DNA of 24,865 nucleotides from Methanosarcinales archaeon (GCA_030666885.1 DAOUWY010000003.1:1-24865); one strand, 5' to 3'. Positions 1 through 10,800 are shown, counted from the stretch's first letter. The notes: generated from the sequence alone by a model not told the origin. Made by a program: numbers and translations.

Positions 1-81
1 AATGTGGATATTAAAGGATTACCGACAGCTCTTGGTGCGCAGGTACGCCGGATGATCAGGATGAGCGCTGAGACGCTTTAG
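1..81 (+). CDS. 3' end of SufB/SufD-family Fe-S cluster assembly gene (partial)
   Basis: The first 26 codons read in frame to a TAG stop and give a peptide ending RMIRMSAETL, with the GFLNVDIKGLP-type context seen at the C-terminus of archaeal SufB/SufD (SufBD scaffold) proteins. The scaffold assembles Fe-S clusters with the ATPase SufC in the cytoplasm. Most of the gene lies before the window, so whether it is intact cannot be judged. The identification rests mainly on the longer second copy at 19,071-19,659, which is identical over 80 bp here and reads unmistakably as a SufB/SufD C-terminal domain. The two copies differ at the stop codon (TAG here, TAA there) and diverge within a few bases after it. 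This copy is the likelier functional one because the other is truncated and frameshifted. Confidence 0.75.
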   Translation, partial: NVDIKGLPTALGAQVRRMIRMSAETL

Positions 82-85
82 GTGA
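1..85 (+). repeat. Direct repeat, left copy (suf 3' end)
   Basis: Bases 1-80 are identical to 19,579-19,658 in the same orientation. The next base differs (G versus A, the third base of the stop codon), four more match, and then the copies diverge. The repeat probably begins before the window, because the right copy extends about 510 bp further upstream. The two copies bracket the five-gene operon. Confidence 0.9.
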
Positions 86-167
86 AATACACTGATACAC
101 TATACTTGCACTTTGGTCAACACAGGCGTTGAATTATTCCCTATCAGATAAAATAATAGAACAATGA

Positions 168-192
168 AGCTCCCCACAGCAGAGCTGTGGAG
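168..192. other. Hairpin resembling an IS200/IS605-type terminal palindrome
   Basis: CTCCCCACAGC, a 3-base AGA loop and GCTGTGGAG form an imperfect hairpin with one bulged C. The flanking text GAAGCTCCCCAC...GTGGAGTAT resembles the subterminal right-end palindromes of IS200/IS605-family elements, which are single-strand transposons recognised by TnpA. No tnpA or tnpB is nearby, so it would be a solo end or a chance/regulatory hairpin. It could also act as a transcription terminator after the suf gene. The wider stretch 82-487 shows no convincing gene. Confidence 0.3.
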
Positions 193-368
193 TATCTCAT
201 GTCTTAGGCTATTGAGGTTGCATTGACTATAGTTTGTCCCAACCGCAGCACCTCTGCGCCCCTCAATGATCTCCTATAGTGACGTTTCACATTTGTGCTT
301 AGGTGGGTCTAGCTTGAGTTTTATAGTAGATGAATACAGCTTATGCGTACCAAGTTTACTTGAGAAGT

Positions 369-383
369 CCGGATATCATCCGG
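369..383. promoter_or_regulatory. Short perfect palindrome upstream of the giant operon
   Basis: CCGGAT, a 3-base spacer and ATCCGG form a perfect inverted repeat about 110 bp upstream of the predicted TATA box. It could be an operator, but a 6-bp arm is short and it may be chance. Confidence 0.2.
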
Positions 384-487
384 CTAGGAGTCCTCGAGAT
401 ATTTTGTCTTTTACTGGAAGGCGTCTCCAATTATATTTTTCACATCGTTATCTACATGAACTATTAGAAAGTCATAAGGTATTTTTT

Positions 488-503
488 AAGAAGATTTTAT
501 ATA
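488..503 (+). promoter_or_regulatory. Archaeal BRE/TATA promoter of the five-gene operon
   Basis: The purine-rich AAGAAGA (488-494) followed by TTTTATATA (495-503) matches the archaeal BRE plus TATA-box arrangement. The expected transcription start, roughly 25 bases downstream, falls around 525-530, just before the ATG at 536. This implies a very short 5' leader. It argues that translation of the first gene begins at 536 and not at the in-frame ATG at 266, which would lie upstream of the promoter. Confidence 0.6.
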
Positions 504-535
504 CCATAAAATTTAACCATTATAGTGGCGGTTGG

Positions 536-3500
536 ATGCCTTCGGAAATACAAATACTGCGTATTCTCAACAACACCCAAACCTCGCGGCAGATTGTCGA
601 TGGGTTCCATGCCTTTAGCAGGGGTACTATTACCCTGCAACAGGGCCAGTGCATAATAAAACTCCGCGATTCTCTTCCTCAAAAAAAGTTCACTTCCCTG
701 GCTCAACTCCAGGGCCACTGCGGTTTAACTGACGATACTAGAGAGGTCCGGCCCGCCCCAACCAAGGATTACCCGGTCCTTATGCTGCCCATTCGGCTAG
801 AGACCCGTTTTGTTGATAACGATCTTCTTATCCGGATTTATCCTGATAAAATTTCCATTGAGACCCACGAAGAACTTTTGACCGAAAGTGAATTCAGTTC
901 AGGGGTCCGCTACAGGGAAATTTTACAGAGCGGATCTGAGGATGAAAAACGCGAAGCTTGGCATAAGCTTGCACATACATTCGGACCTAAAAGGGCGGCC
1001 TGGATCAGAAAGACCGTCCCTGCGCTTAAATCCTGGAGAAGGCCAAAATTTAAAGCAAGCAGCTGGACCCAGGCGCCCAGGCTGCGCACCCTGCCCGATA
1101 AATTCGCGGTTTATTTGTACCGGAATAATACGCTTTTAAAAGGCCCGCTCTATGGGAATCCCGTAAAGCCTGACCTTTCGCTTATTGCCGCTCCCAAGCT
1201 GACCCAGACCGATCAGTTTGATTCCAAGTCGGACTGGGTATTTGATTTTAACCGGGCCCTTGCTTGCGGCATGGCCTTAAAAATATCCTTTAATGATGAG
1301 GAGATAAAGGAAAATCAGCAGCATGTTTTCTCCCGGGTTGTAGTCGTAGGTCTCCGCTCAACCTCGGCTGATAAAGGCGTACAACTGGTCGAACAGCTTA
1401 TTGAAAACCATCATTATACCAATGGGTTCGCCTTCCTGGAGCCAGGGACCCCGACCAATAACACCAAAGAAGCAAAATCCGGCTATTCTGATACCAAAGC
1501 CGACTATCAGGAAAGTTATCAGACTGAAGTTGCCGGACCGCCCCACTGGGAATACATGCCCAGTATTCCCCGTAACAATGCCCAACGGCTTGGCTATGCC
1601 TTGGGGCTTGGATTAAAGCCCCAGGCTTTGCGTTATGTTCAGCTGGCCGGCGATATGCGCGATTTATACGCAAAAGATTTACGCGCAGCTCTCTGGCCTG
1701 CAACCGGTGATTACTTTCTCCGCACCATGCTGCCAGGCTTTTTGGATGATGACGCCCTTAAAGATCTTTCCCACCACTTTTCCTGCTATGTACACGCTGG
1801 CGGCCCGTTTCCAGCTATCCGGGTCGGCGACCAGCCCTATGGTATTCTGCCGGTTTCAACACTCAGGTCGGAAAATAATGTGAAGGCAGGACTGTTTGAG
1901 AATATTGATATTGAAGGGCTGGAATACCCGGCCAATGGGGAATTTGAAGATAAACTCGCTTACTATTTGATAAAATTAGCAAAAAAGTGGCTGCAATACG
2001 CCCGCAATCCCTACCTGGTGGCAAGGATCAATGCCACCAATGATCCGGATAAAGAGCTTCTTCAGATCCTGGCCATGGAGCCTGTGTCAATCACCTATCG
2101 GGCCCGGCCCTTTGTTGACGAAAGCTTTGTTGCTTTTTTACTTGTTGCCATGCGTAATTTTGTGTTCGGCCCGGGCACACCTTATGACGAAGCCAATCCA
2201 TCGCCGGAATACTGGGTACACCAATGGTCGAAATTGTGGAAGGAAAAACAAGCTGAAACCGCGGGGGTATTATATAAATTATCCGGAAAACCGCTACAGG
2301 AAATTAAAGACCAGCCGCTTCTCAAAGTTAGTGGATGGTGGAAAGGCTTAGACCAGCCACTTAACTATGCAATAGGGGAAACGCCTGAGGATACGCCTTT
2401 AAACTACCTGCCTTCCCTTTGTAAGAGGCTGACTGCGGAATCAGGACCCCTTCTTTTTAATCTGCTTAAACGTTCTTTGATATTAGAAAGCCAGAAGAAG
2501 CCGGTTACATCTGAAGCAATTTCAGCTCTCAAGCGTCTGGTTTCGCGCTCACACCTCGGGTTCTTCAACCTGGTAACCTCCCCTCGCCAGATAATGGAGC
2601 GTATTAAAGATGATCCGGATTTTAATGTCGCTTCGCCGGATGCATATGGTATTGGCGAAACCGTTGCCAAGCGCATTATTGAGACCCGCGATGCATTGCC
2701 CGGTAAGCGCTTTACCTCTATGCGGCAGATTGACGATGTTTTTGGTGTGGGACAAGATAAAATGCGTGATATCCTTTACTCCTTCCCGGAACATGTCCAG
2801 GACCTTGATTATGACCGTCTTTTAAGGGAGAACCTTGATCTTTGCACCCACCGACTGGATGCGTGGCTTACTTCAATTGTGACTAAAAGAATGGAAGCCA
2901 TGCGGAATAAGAATCTCTCGGGTATCTATATTGGCGCCTATGGTTGGGTCGAAGACCTTAAACCTGATCAAGTAAATGCCAAGCCTGAAAAAAAGCACCT
3001 GGAAACACCAGATAATGCCCTGGACCGGATTAGATACCGAAGATCTAATAAGATGGAAGCTGTACTCTATAAGGATTCGCTTTATAGGCGTTTTGTCGCC
3101 GATGATTTGACCAATGATTATAAACCAACTGAAACCAGCAAAAGCGAGGGATTTATTCACGCTCCTTCGGCAGCCCAGGCGGCAACCGCGGCAGTGCTGC
3201 ACAATGCTTACCTTACCCATGATTACGACCAGGCCAATATCAGTGGTTCCGGTAGTATGAGTCCCAATCCCTTCCGGATTAATCTTAATTCGGAAAGGGT
3301 GCGCAATGGATTGAGGATACTTGAAGGCGTTCGCCAGGGACAGACTCTGGGCGCACTCCTGGGGTATCAGTTTGAGCGTTCTCTTCATGAGCGTCATATT
3401 CATCCTCATACTAATGCTGAAATAATCCTGACACAGTATATCGATGATTTTCGTTCTGCTTTTCCAACAGTTGCAAATAAAGAGACTAAGCCTGTGGGTG

Positions 3501-5911
3501 ACGAAAGTATTGAAGCCCTTGCCGCCCGTAATGTGGTTGACGGCCTGGCGCTTACGCGGGCATGGAGGGGCGCTATAAAGCAACCATTATATCATTTCGC
3601 AAACCTTCATGAGACTCTTGGACAAATTGGGAATCAACCCGAACTGCGGCCGCACCTCAATGATCTGCTCGAATCACTGGATTGCGTAAGCGACCTGCTG
3701 GTCCATGAGGGGGTTTACCAGGCAGTCCAGGGGAATTATGATCGCGGCGGCGCTGCGCTGGAGGCAGCCGCAGGAAATTTAAACCCGCCCGAGATAGAAT
3801 CTATCAAAACTCCGGTTGCGGGCAGGACCTTCAGCCAGCGCGTTTGTCTGCTTTTTTACGAACATGATGAGCAACCAGATATTTACAGGCCCTACTTGAA
3901 AATCAGTGATTTCCGCAAGCTGGCCGAACCCCGCATTGCAGCCTGGTTCGAACGGCTGCTGGGTGACATGGCTGACATAGGTTGCAGCATTTCTTTTGAA
4001 TCAGATAACAATACTAATACCACTGCTGCCATTAGCCTTGCAGACCTTGATATTAGCGCCATTGACCTACTGTATCTTTCAGCCACGCCGCCGGGCGGCG
4101 ATGAGACCGAGCTGGACCGTCGTATTAAATATTATGTGAGAAATAGAAATGGCCTTTCCTATAACACTCCTATATCAATTGATTATAATTATGCCAGGTT
4201 TGCCAATGGCATTTTGGATGCTATTGAAGTTGGAAGTTGTACTTTGAATATGCTGAATGCATCCGGATATCTCAGACCCGAAATGCTTTCCCGTCCCTCG
4301 CTTGCCGAAAAAGCCCTGTTTAAGCAAGAGGATGTCAATGATCTAAAGGACCGTATCGAAAAAAAGTTGCTGCCCCTGTTCAATAAAACGATTGGTAAAT
4401 TGGAAGATAACGTAATTTCAGACCCGGAAAATGTTGAAACACAGGTCCGTGATAAAATTATATCTGCGCTTTTTGATGCTGCCTATCTGGGCATTTCCGC
4501 CGCTATACCTGCTGGATCTGATGAGCCCTCCAGGGAACTGGAAGATAGACGCAGCGCTGTTAGTGGCGAATTACAGAAAAGGCTTAAAAAGTATGAAATA
4601 GCTATGGGTCAATCCATTGCAGCGGCGGGTGATTATACCAAAGAGATTTCCAAGCTCATCGAAGCTGTAAAAGCGCTTTTGGGGCCTGGCTTTATTGTGC
4701 TCCCCACCTTTACCTTACAAGGTGATGAAGAATTCAGCAAATCCATCCAAAGCAATCCTATTGTTACTGAAGATGAACAAATTAGGTCCTGGCTTCAGCA
4801 GACCTCTTCAACCCATAAACATTTACAGGATGTTGATACCTTTCTGATGGTGTCAGAAGCCTGGAAGCAATCTGCCCGAAACAACGGCGGTTATCCGCTT
4901 TCCTTCCATGTGGCACAATTACCCACAGAAGCCGCCGAAACCTGGCTTGGCATTGAGCATGGTTTTGATGCCACTTCTACACAATATCAGGGCGAGACCC
5001 TTTCGCTTGTAACTGTCCTGTCGCAACCAGCGTCCCACCTGAGTAGTAAACAGCAAATAGCCGGCATCCTCCTGGACCAGTGGGAGGAATTTCTCCCTTC
5101 GGACACGGTCAACACCAGCATGGCATTTCATTATGATGCACCCAACACACAGGCGCCCCAATCATTGCTTCTTGCCGTGCCGGATACGATTTCATCCGAT
5201 CCCGGTAAATGGAAGGAAGATGATCTGGCGGCTATTGTGTCCGACACCCTGGACCTGGCCAAGATCCGGACGGTTGATATTGATGCTTTAAAAGAGGTGG
5301 CGTCCGCTGAAGGGGAAAAACCAGATATGGGGGCCATTCTTCCGGCAGTTATATTGCCGGGAGACCAGGAAAATACCGGCTGGGAACGAGATGTGGTAAT
5401 GAATTCCTTTGAGGATTGGGTGGGACTTTTAGCTAAGGAATTCGAAAGAATTGAATTTAACGACTTCACGCTCTGGTCGGAAATAACGAACATATCCCAC
5501 GAAGGCATCGTTGTATCCGAGATTAGTGGCTCGACGTTGCGAGTAGCAGGATTTCAAGTAATGACAGGATTTAACGAGCTTGGCTGGCGTCACACGATAT
5601 CTTCAAGTGGAGCCGGAATCCGAATCCAGCTTCCTCCCAATTGTGTTGTCGTGAGGCTTAGTTGTGGGGGCATTTCATGGGACGAACAGATCGTTTGTTT
5701 TAATAATCAGAATGATCCGGTTCCTGTGGATATCCGTCGAGAGATTGCATATACCTCACATGAGATTTGGGAGTATGAGAATCAAACTAACCGTCCGCTG
5801 GTTCCAATTGCGAGTTATCGAATTTCGTTCACCGATGTCACTCGGATAGAAATTCCCGCAGCAGTGTTTCTCAATCGCTTGATATTTTACACTATTGGGG
5901 AGGGTCTTTAA
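536..5911 (+). CDS. Giant protein 1 of the operon, with helix-hairpin-helix motifs; function unknown
   Basis: The protein has 1791 aa. The frame is open from 266, but the ATG at 536 is chosen because a TATA box lies at 495-503 and the 266-535 stretch is AT-rich with unconvincing codon use. Residues about 1-65 and 690-750 look like two related helix-hairpin-helix segments of ComEA/SLBB-neighbour type; the second contains YGIGETVAKRIIETRD and FTSMRQIDDVFGVGQ. Such motifs often bind DNA but also occur as assembly modules. Residues about 80-105 carry the motif PVLMLPIRLETRF...LLIRIYPDKI, which I associate with uncharacterised large proteins found beside DUF6603 proteins; this is from memory and unchecked. 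The centre (about 700-1600) is mixed helix and loop. The last about 180 residues (nt 5375 on) look beta-rich and differ in codon use, suggesting a separately acquired C-terminal module. No signal peptide or membrane segment is seen. It is the first gene of a tightly packed operon. Confidence 0.85.
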   Translation: MPSEIQILRILNNTQTSRQIVDGFHAFSRGTITLQQGQCIIKLRDSLPQKKFTSLAQLQGHCGLTDDTREVRPAPTKDYPVLMLPIRLETRFVDNDLLIRIYPDKISIETHEELLTESEFSSGVRYREILQSGSEDEKREAWHKLAHTFGPKRAAWIRKTVPALKSWRRPKFKASSWTQAPRLRTLPDKFAVYLYRNNTLLKGPLYGNPVKPDLSLIAAPKLTQTDQFDSKSDWVFDFNRALACGMALKISFNDEEIKENQQHVFSRVVVVGLRSTSADKGVQLVEQLIENHHYTNGFAFLEPGTPTNNTKEAKSGYSDTKADYQESYQTEVAGPPHWEYMPSIPRNNAQRLGYALGLGLKPQALRYVQLAGDMRDLYAKDLRAALWPATGDYFLRTMLPGFLDDDALKDLSHHFSCYVHAGGPFPAIRVGDQPYGILPVSTLRSENNVKAGLFENIDIEGLEYPANGEFEDKLAYYLIKLAKKWLQYARNPYLVARINATNDPDKELLQILAMEPVSITYRARPFVDESFVAFLLVAMRNFVFGPGTPYDEANPSPEYWVHQWSKLWKEKQAETAGVLYKLSGKPLQEIKDQPLLKVSGWWKGLDQPLNYAIGETPEDTPLNYLPSLCKRLTAESGPLLFNLLKRSLILESQKKPVTSEAISALKRLVSRSHLGFFNLVTSPRQIMERIKDDPDFNVASPDAYGIGETVAKRIIETRDALPGKRFTSMRQIDDVFGVGQDKMRDILYSFPEHVQDLDYDRLLRENLDLCTHRLDAWLTSIVTKRMEAMRNKNLSGIYIGAYGWVEDLKPDQVNAKPEKKHLETPDNALDRIRYRRSNKMEAVLYKDSLYRRFVADDLTNDYKPTETSKSEGFIHAPSAAQAATAAVLHNAYLTHDYDQANISGSGSMSPNPFRINLNSERVRNGLRILEGVRQGQTLGALLGYQFERSLHERHIHPHTNAEIILTQYIDDFRSAFPTVANKETKPVGDESIEALAARNVVDGLALTRAWRGAIKQPLYHFANLHETLGQIGNQPELRPHLNDLLESLDCVSDLLVHEGVYQAVQGNYDRGGAALEAAAGNLNPPEIESIKTPVAGRTFSQRVCLLFYEHDEQPDIYRPYLKISDFRKLAEPRIAAWFERLLGDMADIGCSISFESDNNTNTTAAISLADLDISAIDLLYLSATPPGGDETELDRRIKYYVRNRNGLSYNTPISIDYNYARFANGILDAIEVGSCTLNMLNASGYLRPEMLSRPSLAEKALFKQEDVNDLKDRIEKKLLPLFNKTIGKLEDNVISDPENVETQVRDKIISALFDAAYLGISAAIPAGSDEPSRELEDRRSAVSGELQKRLKKYEIAMGQSIAAAGDYTKEISKLIEAVKALLGPGFIVLPTFTLQGDEEFSKSIQSNPIVTEDEQIRSWLQQTSSTHKHLQDVDTFLMVSEAWKQSARNNGGYPLSFHVAQLPTEAAETWLGIEHGFDATSTQYQGETLSLVTVLSQPASHLSSKQQIAGILLDQWEEFLPSDTVNTSMAFHYDAPNTQAPQSLLLAVPDTISSDPGKWKEDDLAAIVSDTLDLAKIRTVDIDALKEVASAEGEKPDMGAILPAVILPGDQENTGWERDVVMNSFEDWVGLLAKEFERIEFNDFTLWSEITNISHEGIVVSEISGSTLRVAGFQVMTGFNELGWRHTISSSGAGIRIQLPPNCVVVRLSCGGISWDEQIVCFNNQNDPVPVDIRREIAYTSHEIWEYENQTNRPLVPIASYRISFTDVTRIEIPAAVFLNRLIFYTIGEGL
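5897..5904 (+). promoter_or_regulatory. Ribosome binding site that sets the start of gene 2
   Basis: GGGGAGGG lies 8 bases before the ATG at 5913 and inside the last codons of gene 1. It favours the ATG at 5913 over an in-frame TTG at 5895 that precedes the Shine-Dalgarno sequence. Confidence 0.7.
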
Positions 5912-5912
5912 C

Positions 5913-7871
5913 ATGCAAACTTCGCCTGAATTCAATGCTCGTTTTTCCGCTTGGATCCGCCTTGAATCTCGCTGCAGAAGCAATGACCTGTCCCGCGGAA
6001 TCCAGGCGCGTATAGCCGACCCGCTCTGGATGCTGGCGCGGCAGTGGCAGGTCGGCGAGTTTAATGGCGAGGATGCGGGGTCCCCTATCCGGCTTGAATG
6101 CAAATATGCAACCCAGCCGGTTGATACCTTTGCCGCCAATGGCGTGGTTCAGTCTTACAACTCAGATGAAATCCCTCTGGAAACCTTGGTTGAGTGGGAA
6201 ATTCCAAAGTTCGACTGGCAAAGCCTTGTACGAATAGGGCTGGAATGGGAACGCCGGATACAGGCAGCGTTTCCTGATGAAGCAACTAAAATCATAGACC
6301 TTTACCGCAATGAATATCCCCTCAGACTTCCTGAAAATGAAGAGTGTGATGCACTGGATTATGCTACCCGTAAATTCCTGAAATTCATGCAAGGCCGCGT
6401 TACTGACAGTAAAAAGTTATTTGACGCCTTTAATAACCCGGAAGACTCCCTTCCGGTGTATGAGAATGCTGCCAAACCTATCAAAACCGATATCAATGCC
6501 GATATCAGAGCTATCATTGAAAGACTATTTGAGAAATATCAAGAACAGTATGAGCAACCAGATCCTGAAACATCAACGGCGTGGCGCTCAGGTTCCCTTG
6601 ATTACCGGTTCCATTTGAATCAACCTAAAGCCGATGAAGATCTCACCAATAGAAAAACCTCATTGATCGCCGCCAATTACCGTAACGGCGACCTTGACTG
6701 GCATACATTCTCTACAGATGGTCAGGTTACCGAAAACTGGACTGATCATGATGCAATTGTCAGGATACCTACCAGGCTGAGCATTGGCGGGACCTCATTG
6801 CGCTGGTGGGCGTTTGAAAATGCGCAAACCGATTTTGGAGCCCTTGATGTGGCAAAGCCTGACCTGGCCAAACTGGCTTTAATGGAATTCGCCCTAATCT
6901 ACGGAGATGACTGGTACTCGGTGCCCATTCCTGTAAAGATGGGCAACCTGGTAAAAGTGGATAAACTACGGGTCTGCAATGTGTTTAATGAATTTGAGGA
7001 TATCACGGCGGCACGCAAGGTAACAGGCGGCCAGGATAAACGCTGGGACCTCTATTCGCTCTGCCAGTTCCAGGACCGTGATAAAGTGCCTGATGAGTCA
7101 ATTCTGTTTATACCGCCGGTTGCAGGCTTTCGCGAGGAATCCAAACCCCTTGAAGAAGTGCATTTCTTACGGGACGAAGGCGCTAACATGGTCTGGGCTA
7201 TTGAGCATATCATTCTCAACGGCATGGGACAGCCCTTTGACGGATTCGAAGCACAAGCCGAGCGTATTAAACGCCGCAACCAGGTTGAGATCAGGGAACT
7301 CCTAAGCGCCATAGAAGAAATCCGCCAACAACTGGAAACTGAGGCATTATCAGATGAGGTGATTATTGAACTTGAAGAGGAAATCAGGGTAAAACTGGCG
7401 CGAATAGAACAGCTTGAACGCGGCCCCTTTGCCCAGGATAAACCCATAAATGATGCCCAGCTTCGCTATCGCCTGGCCACTAAGGTCCCGGAAAACTGGT
7501 TTCCTTATATTCCCGTGAATGTCCCGCGGTTTTTTGAGGCCATTCCTCTAATGGGTGGTTCGCCGCCGCTTCTGCCTACAATCATCCGCCTGCAACGGGC
7601 GCAGATGCTGCGCAACGTTGATGATGAGGAACCGACTTCCATACCTGCGTTTTCACGCTTGCTTGATGATGATACGGACCCGCTTCTCTGGATTGATGAA
7701 AACGCCATTGTCCGGGACGGCTTGCGGTTGATGTTGACCAGGCAGCGGGTACGGTGGTTGAATGGGAAGACTTTTGTCTGGCTGGGAAGGAAAGTGCTGA
7801 CCGGGAAAGGTGAGGGAAGTAGTGGATTGAGGTTCGATGTTATTGAAAGATCATTAATTGAGGAATATTAA
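5913..7871 (+). CDS. Protein 2 of the operon (652 aa), function unknown
   Basis: The start is the ATG at 5913, one base after the gene 1 stop, behind a GGGGAGGG ribosome site. The N-terminus has a recognisable signature at residues 36-58, DPLWMLARQWQVGEFNGEDA followed by GSP, which I recall from uncharacterised proteins encoded with DUF6603 genes in bacteria (unverified memory). Residues about 447-504 are a long charged coiled coil beginning at QAERIKRRNQVEIRELLSAI. The remainder is mixed and soluble-looking with many Trp and Asp residues. No signal peptide, membrane segment or catalytic motif is visible. Base composition is moderately GC-rich, like gene 1 and unlike the gene that follows. 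It may be a structural or adaptor subunit; no enzyme function can be assigned. Confidence 0.85.
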   Translation: MQTSPEFNARFSAWIRLESRCRSNDLSRGIQARIADPLWMLARQWQVGEFNGEDAGSPIRLECKYATQPVDTFAANGVVQSYNSDEIPLETLVEWEIPKFDWQSLVRIGLEWERRIQAAFPDEATKIIDLYRNEYPLRLPENEECDALDYATRKFLKFMQGRVTDSKKLFDAFNNPEDSLPVYENAAKPIKTDINADIRAIIERLFEKYQEQYEQPDPETSTAWRSGSLDYRFHLNQPKADEDLTNRKTSLIAANYRNGDLDWHTFSTDGQVTENWTDHDAIVRIPTRLSIGGTSLRWWAFENAQTDFGALDVAKPDLAKLALMEFALIYGDDWYSVPIPVKMGNLVKVDKLRVCNVFNEFEDITAARKVTGGQDKRWDLYSLCQFQDRDKVPDESILFIPPVAGFREESKPLEEVHFLRDEGANMVWAIEHIILNGMGQPFDGFEAQAERIKRRNQVEIRELLSAIEEIRQQLETEALSDEVIIELEEEIRVKLARIEQLERGPFAQDKPINDAQLRYRLATKVPENWFPYIPVNVPRFFEAIPLMGGSPPLLPTIIRLQRAQMLRNVDDEEPTSIPAFSRLLDDDTDPLLWIDENAIVRDGLRLMLTRQRVRWLNGKTFVWLGRKVLTGKGEGSSGLRFDVIERSLIEEY

Positions 7872-7872
7872 A

Positions 7873-10800
7873 ATGACAGTTAATCCTTGGCTTATACCTC
7901 TGGGTTTTGTAGCAGAAGACTTAGGAGAAGTGGGTACTATTGAAGATTTAGGTGATGATGATCCAGATTGTTTTTTAATTAGTGAACTTACCAGTCCGCT
8001 TTCAAAAAGGACAAGGAACACATATACAATTTTATTTGCAAATAATAGTAATGGTAATGGTATTAATCTAGCTAGCTGGGTAGAAGATGTAAAATGGACA
8101 ATTTACAAAACATCGGAAACCGTTGATAATCCTAATGAATGGAAAGAAGATGAAACTCTTCAATTACCATTTGTTCATTTTGAAGATTGGGAACCCAAGC
8201 AATTAACTATTCTTCCTACTGAATGTGGCCAAATTAAGATTAAGGCTGAATTAATCGGGAGTAGTCCGGGTCAGGTATTACGCACCATTATAATAATGCA
8301 AGATGTAAAACGTGAATGTCATGTGGCAAATGAATATAGAAAAATACTTGGGAATTTAGACAATTCACTTTCAATAGGTTGTATTAGATTATCAAATGAA
8401 CGTAACCTTGCATTAATCGGGAATCCTATAACAACTGAACTGATAATAGACAGCTATTGGAAATATATAAACAATGCGTATACAGCTTTTGATTCTTATG
8501 CATCAAGTTTCTTTGGTTTTGAACCAGATGAAAATGACTTAAAAAAAAGGATACCTAAAGAACTTTTTATTTCACTTCTATATCAAATTCTACTGCCACT
8601 TGCTTCTCCAGATGAGAAAATAGAACTTTTAAATGAAAAAAATATTAATCTAAATTTCAATTTTGGCTTTAATCAATCTGATCAACAGGAAATGACAACA
8701 GTTCCAGCCCATTCTTTGGGAGTATTTGGTCTCAGAATAGCTACGATTTGCTCTGTTGTTGGCAATGAAGGTTTGGAAGGTGCTCCTTATCTAGAAAGTA
8801 CATTGTTTGGTCAATCAACAGAAGATGGAATGCTTGAAAAAGAGATAAATATTGTCACAGATGCGGAACAGAATGCGAAAATACATCGTGATGTCTATTT
8901 ACTCTCTAAATTTGCTAAATCTAATACGTTAATTGCATATAAGTTAATCAATTGGATAAAAAACATCTTACTTGATGCAACATGTTTAGATATTTACGAA
9001 ATAGGGATTCTAGATCTAAATAATGAAAAACATATGAGGAATATTATTTCAAATTTTATTAAACTAAACTCTTGTGCACTTCCACTCAGTTCGGAAGAGC
9101 TAAACTATGAAAAATCAAGCTTAGCTTTTAGTGATTGGATAATATCACTTTTTAGCTCAGGACAGATTGAAAATGTGTTTAATTTTTCTCAAAAAGTTAT
9201 TAGTACAATTCATTCTCCTTTTATTGAATTAATAAAATCTGGGGCTATTTTAGCGCGAGAAGTAATGGTATATCTTGATAATCAATATCCACAAGTTGAA
9301 CATATTACTAAAACAGTAGATTTCGGACTTGCAACGTTAACAGGGTCTAATTTTGTTGAAAGTGATTTGGAAGCATTAAAGCATGAAAATTTTGGGTGGG
9401 ACCCATCTTTCCTTAATGCGTATAACTTTAAACATTCTCTTCTTAGTTCAGACTTAATTATGTTGGATGCCGGATTCTGGGGTCATTATAACAGGGAAAG
9501 TCCCAAAAGAGATTTTGGACTAATCATTGGACATAAGGTATTTCTTTGCAGTTTATTTTGCAGTGATTCAATAGATGAGAGACTGGGTATTTATTTCGAA
9601 ACAAAGCATCTCTTAATAAAAGAATTAGGTGAAAAGAACACTGCAGTAAAACTGTTGAAAAAACTCATGGGAGACTGGAATTATACATTCGAGATAGTAT
9701 CTTTTGCAAGCAATAACGATCCACCAGAGGATGTTGAATTCAATGAGAATAGGATGAATATAGTCCTTCCAGATATGCACTTGCCTGAAAAATGGCCTGA
9801 TCTTGACCCCAATGATACAAATTACGATGATAATGATCGTATTACGTTAAGAAAACTATTACTAGGTTTACAGCTCAAAATGATTCCTAATGACATTGTC
9901 GTCTTTGATGTGTCTTGGTTACCAGTTGGAATAAAAAATATAACAAGAGAACACCAGATAGCAGTGCAGAATTACTTGAAAGACGTCTTATATGCCCATA
10001 AACAAGGAAAATTGAACGAACTTGATAAATTTGATTTTCCAAATTTATCTAAATCTTATACAGCTGAGGAATTTCTAAAGGAATATAGATATGTTGAGCG
10101 CAAAGTCCGGATAGATAGTAGTTGGTTTTATCCACCTGCCGACAATCCGAATCCTTCTTTAGATAATAATCCTATTACAAGACTGGAGAATACAACTATC
10201 GATGATCTTAAAGGAGATCCAAGCCCAGCAATCGATTTGGCAGTATTCTTATATTCAATTAAACATACTGCCGAAAGTCTTGCTGCAGGAGATCCCGATA
10301 TTGAACTTCAAGAAGCCTGGAATAAAATAAGGGTGATTCAGGTTGGAGATTTGTTTGAATTATGGATGGGTAGAGAGTGGCTTTATAAAGATTTTGGCAT
10401 GATATATGAAGATAAATATCTCCCATTTTCTGAGCTTGATGAAATTGTTAATCTTGTAACATCTCATGGATCGGGCTTTTTTCAGGAATTTCAATATAGA
10501 TTGGATAAAGGGTGGCATATTTTAAACAATGATCAACTATTACCGAGCCATAAAGCTGGTTCCGAAGAAGATGCCCCATTAAATGATACTTTACTAAACG
10601 GTGATGGAGAACTAATAGATGACAGTATAAAAATGTTAATTTGCAATAAATGGCCTGAAGAATTTTATGATAAACGTTATTATACCGGTTTTTCTTTAAC
10701 AGAGGATTTTTTTAATGATAATACAAAATTGATTATTAAACGAAGTATAGAAAGACTGCTTGAAAGGATAAAGAATATTGAAGATTTCAGTCTGCCAGAA

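Noticed and set aside
266..535. N-terminal extension of gene 1 by 90 codons
   Set aside because: It lies upstream of the likely promoter, has AT-rich unconvincing codons and contains no recognisable domain; the start at 536 fits better.
2873..3583. A 236-codon frame on the minus strand within gene 1
   Set aside because: It is the antisense shadow of a clearly coding region, with low-complexity unconvincing protein and no start signals.
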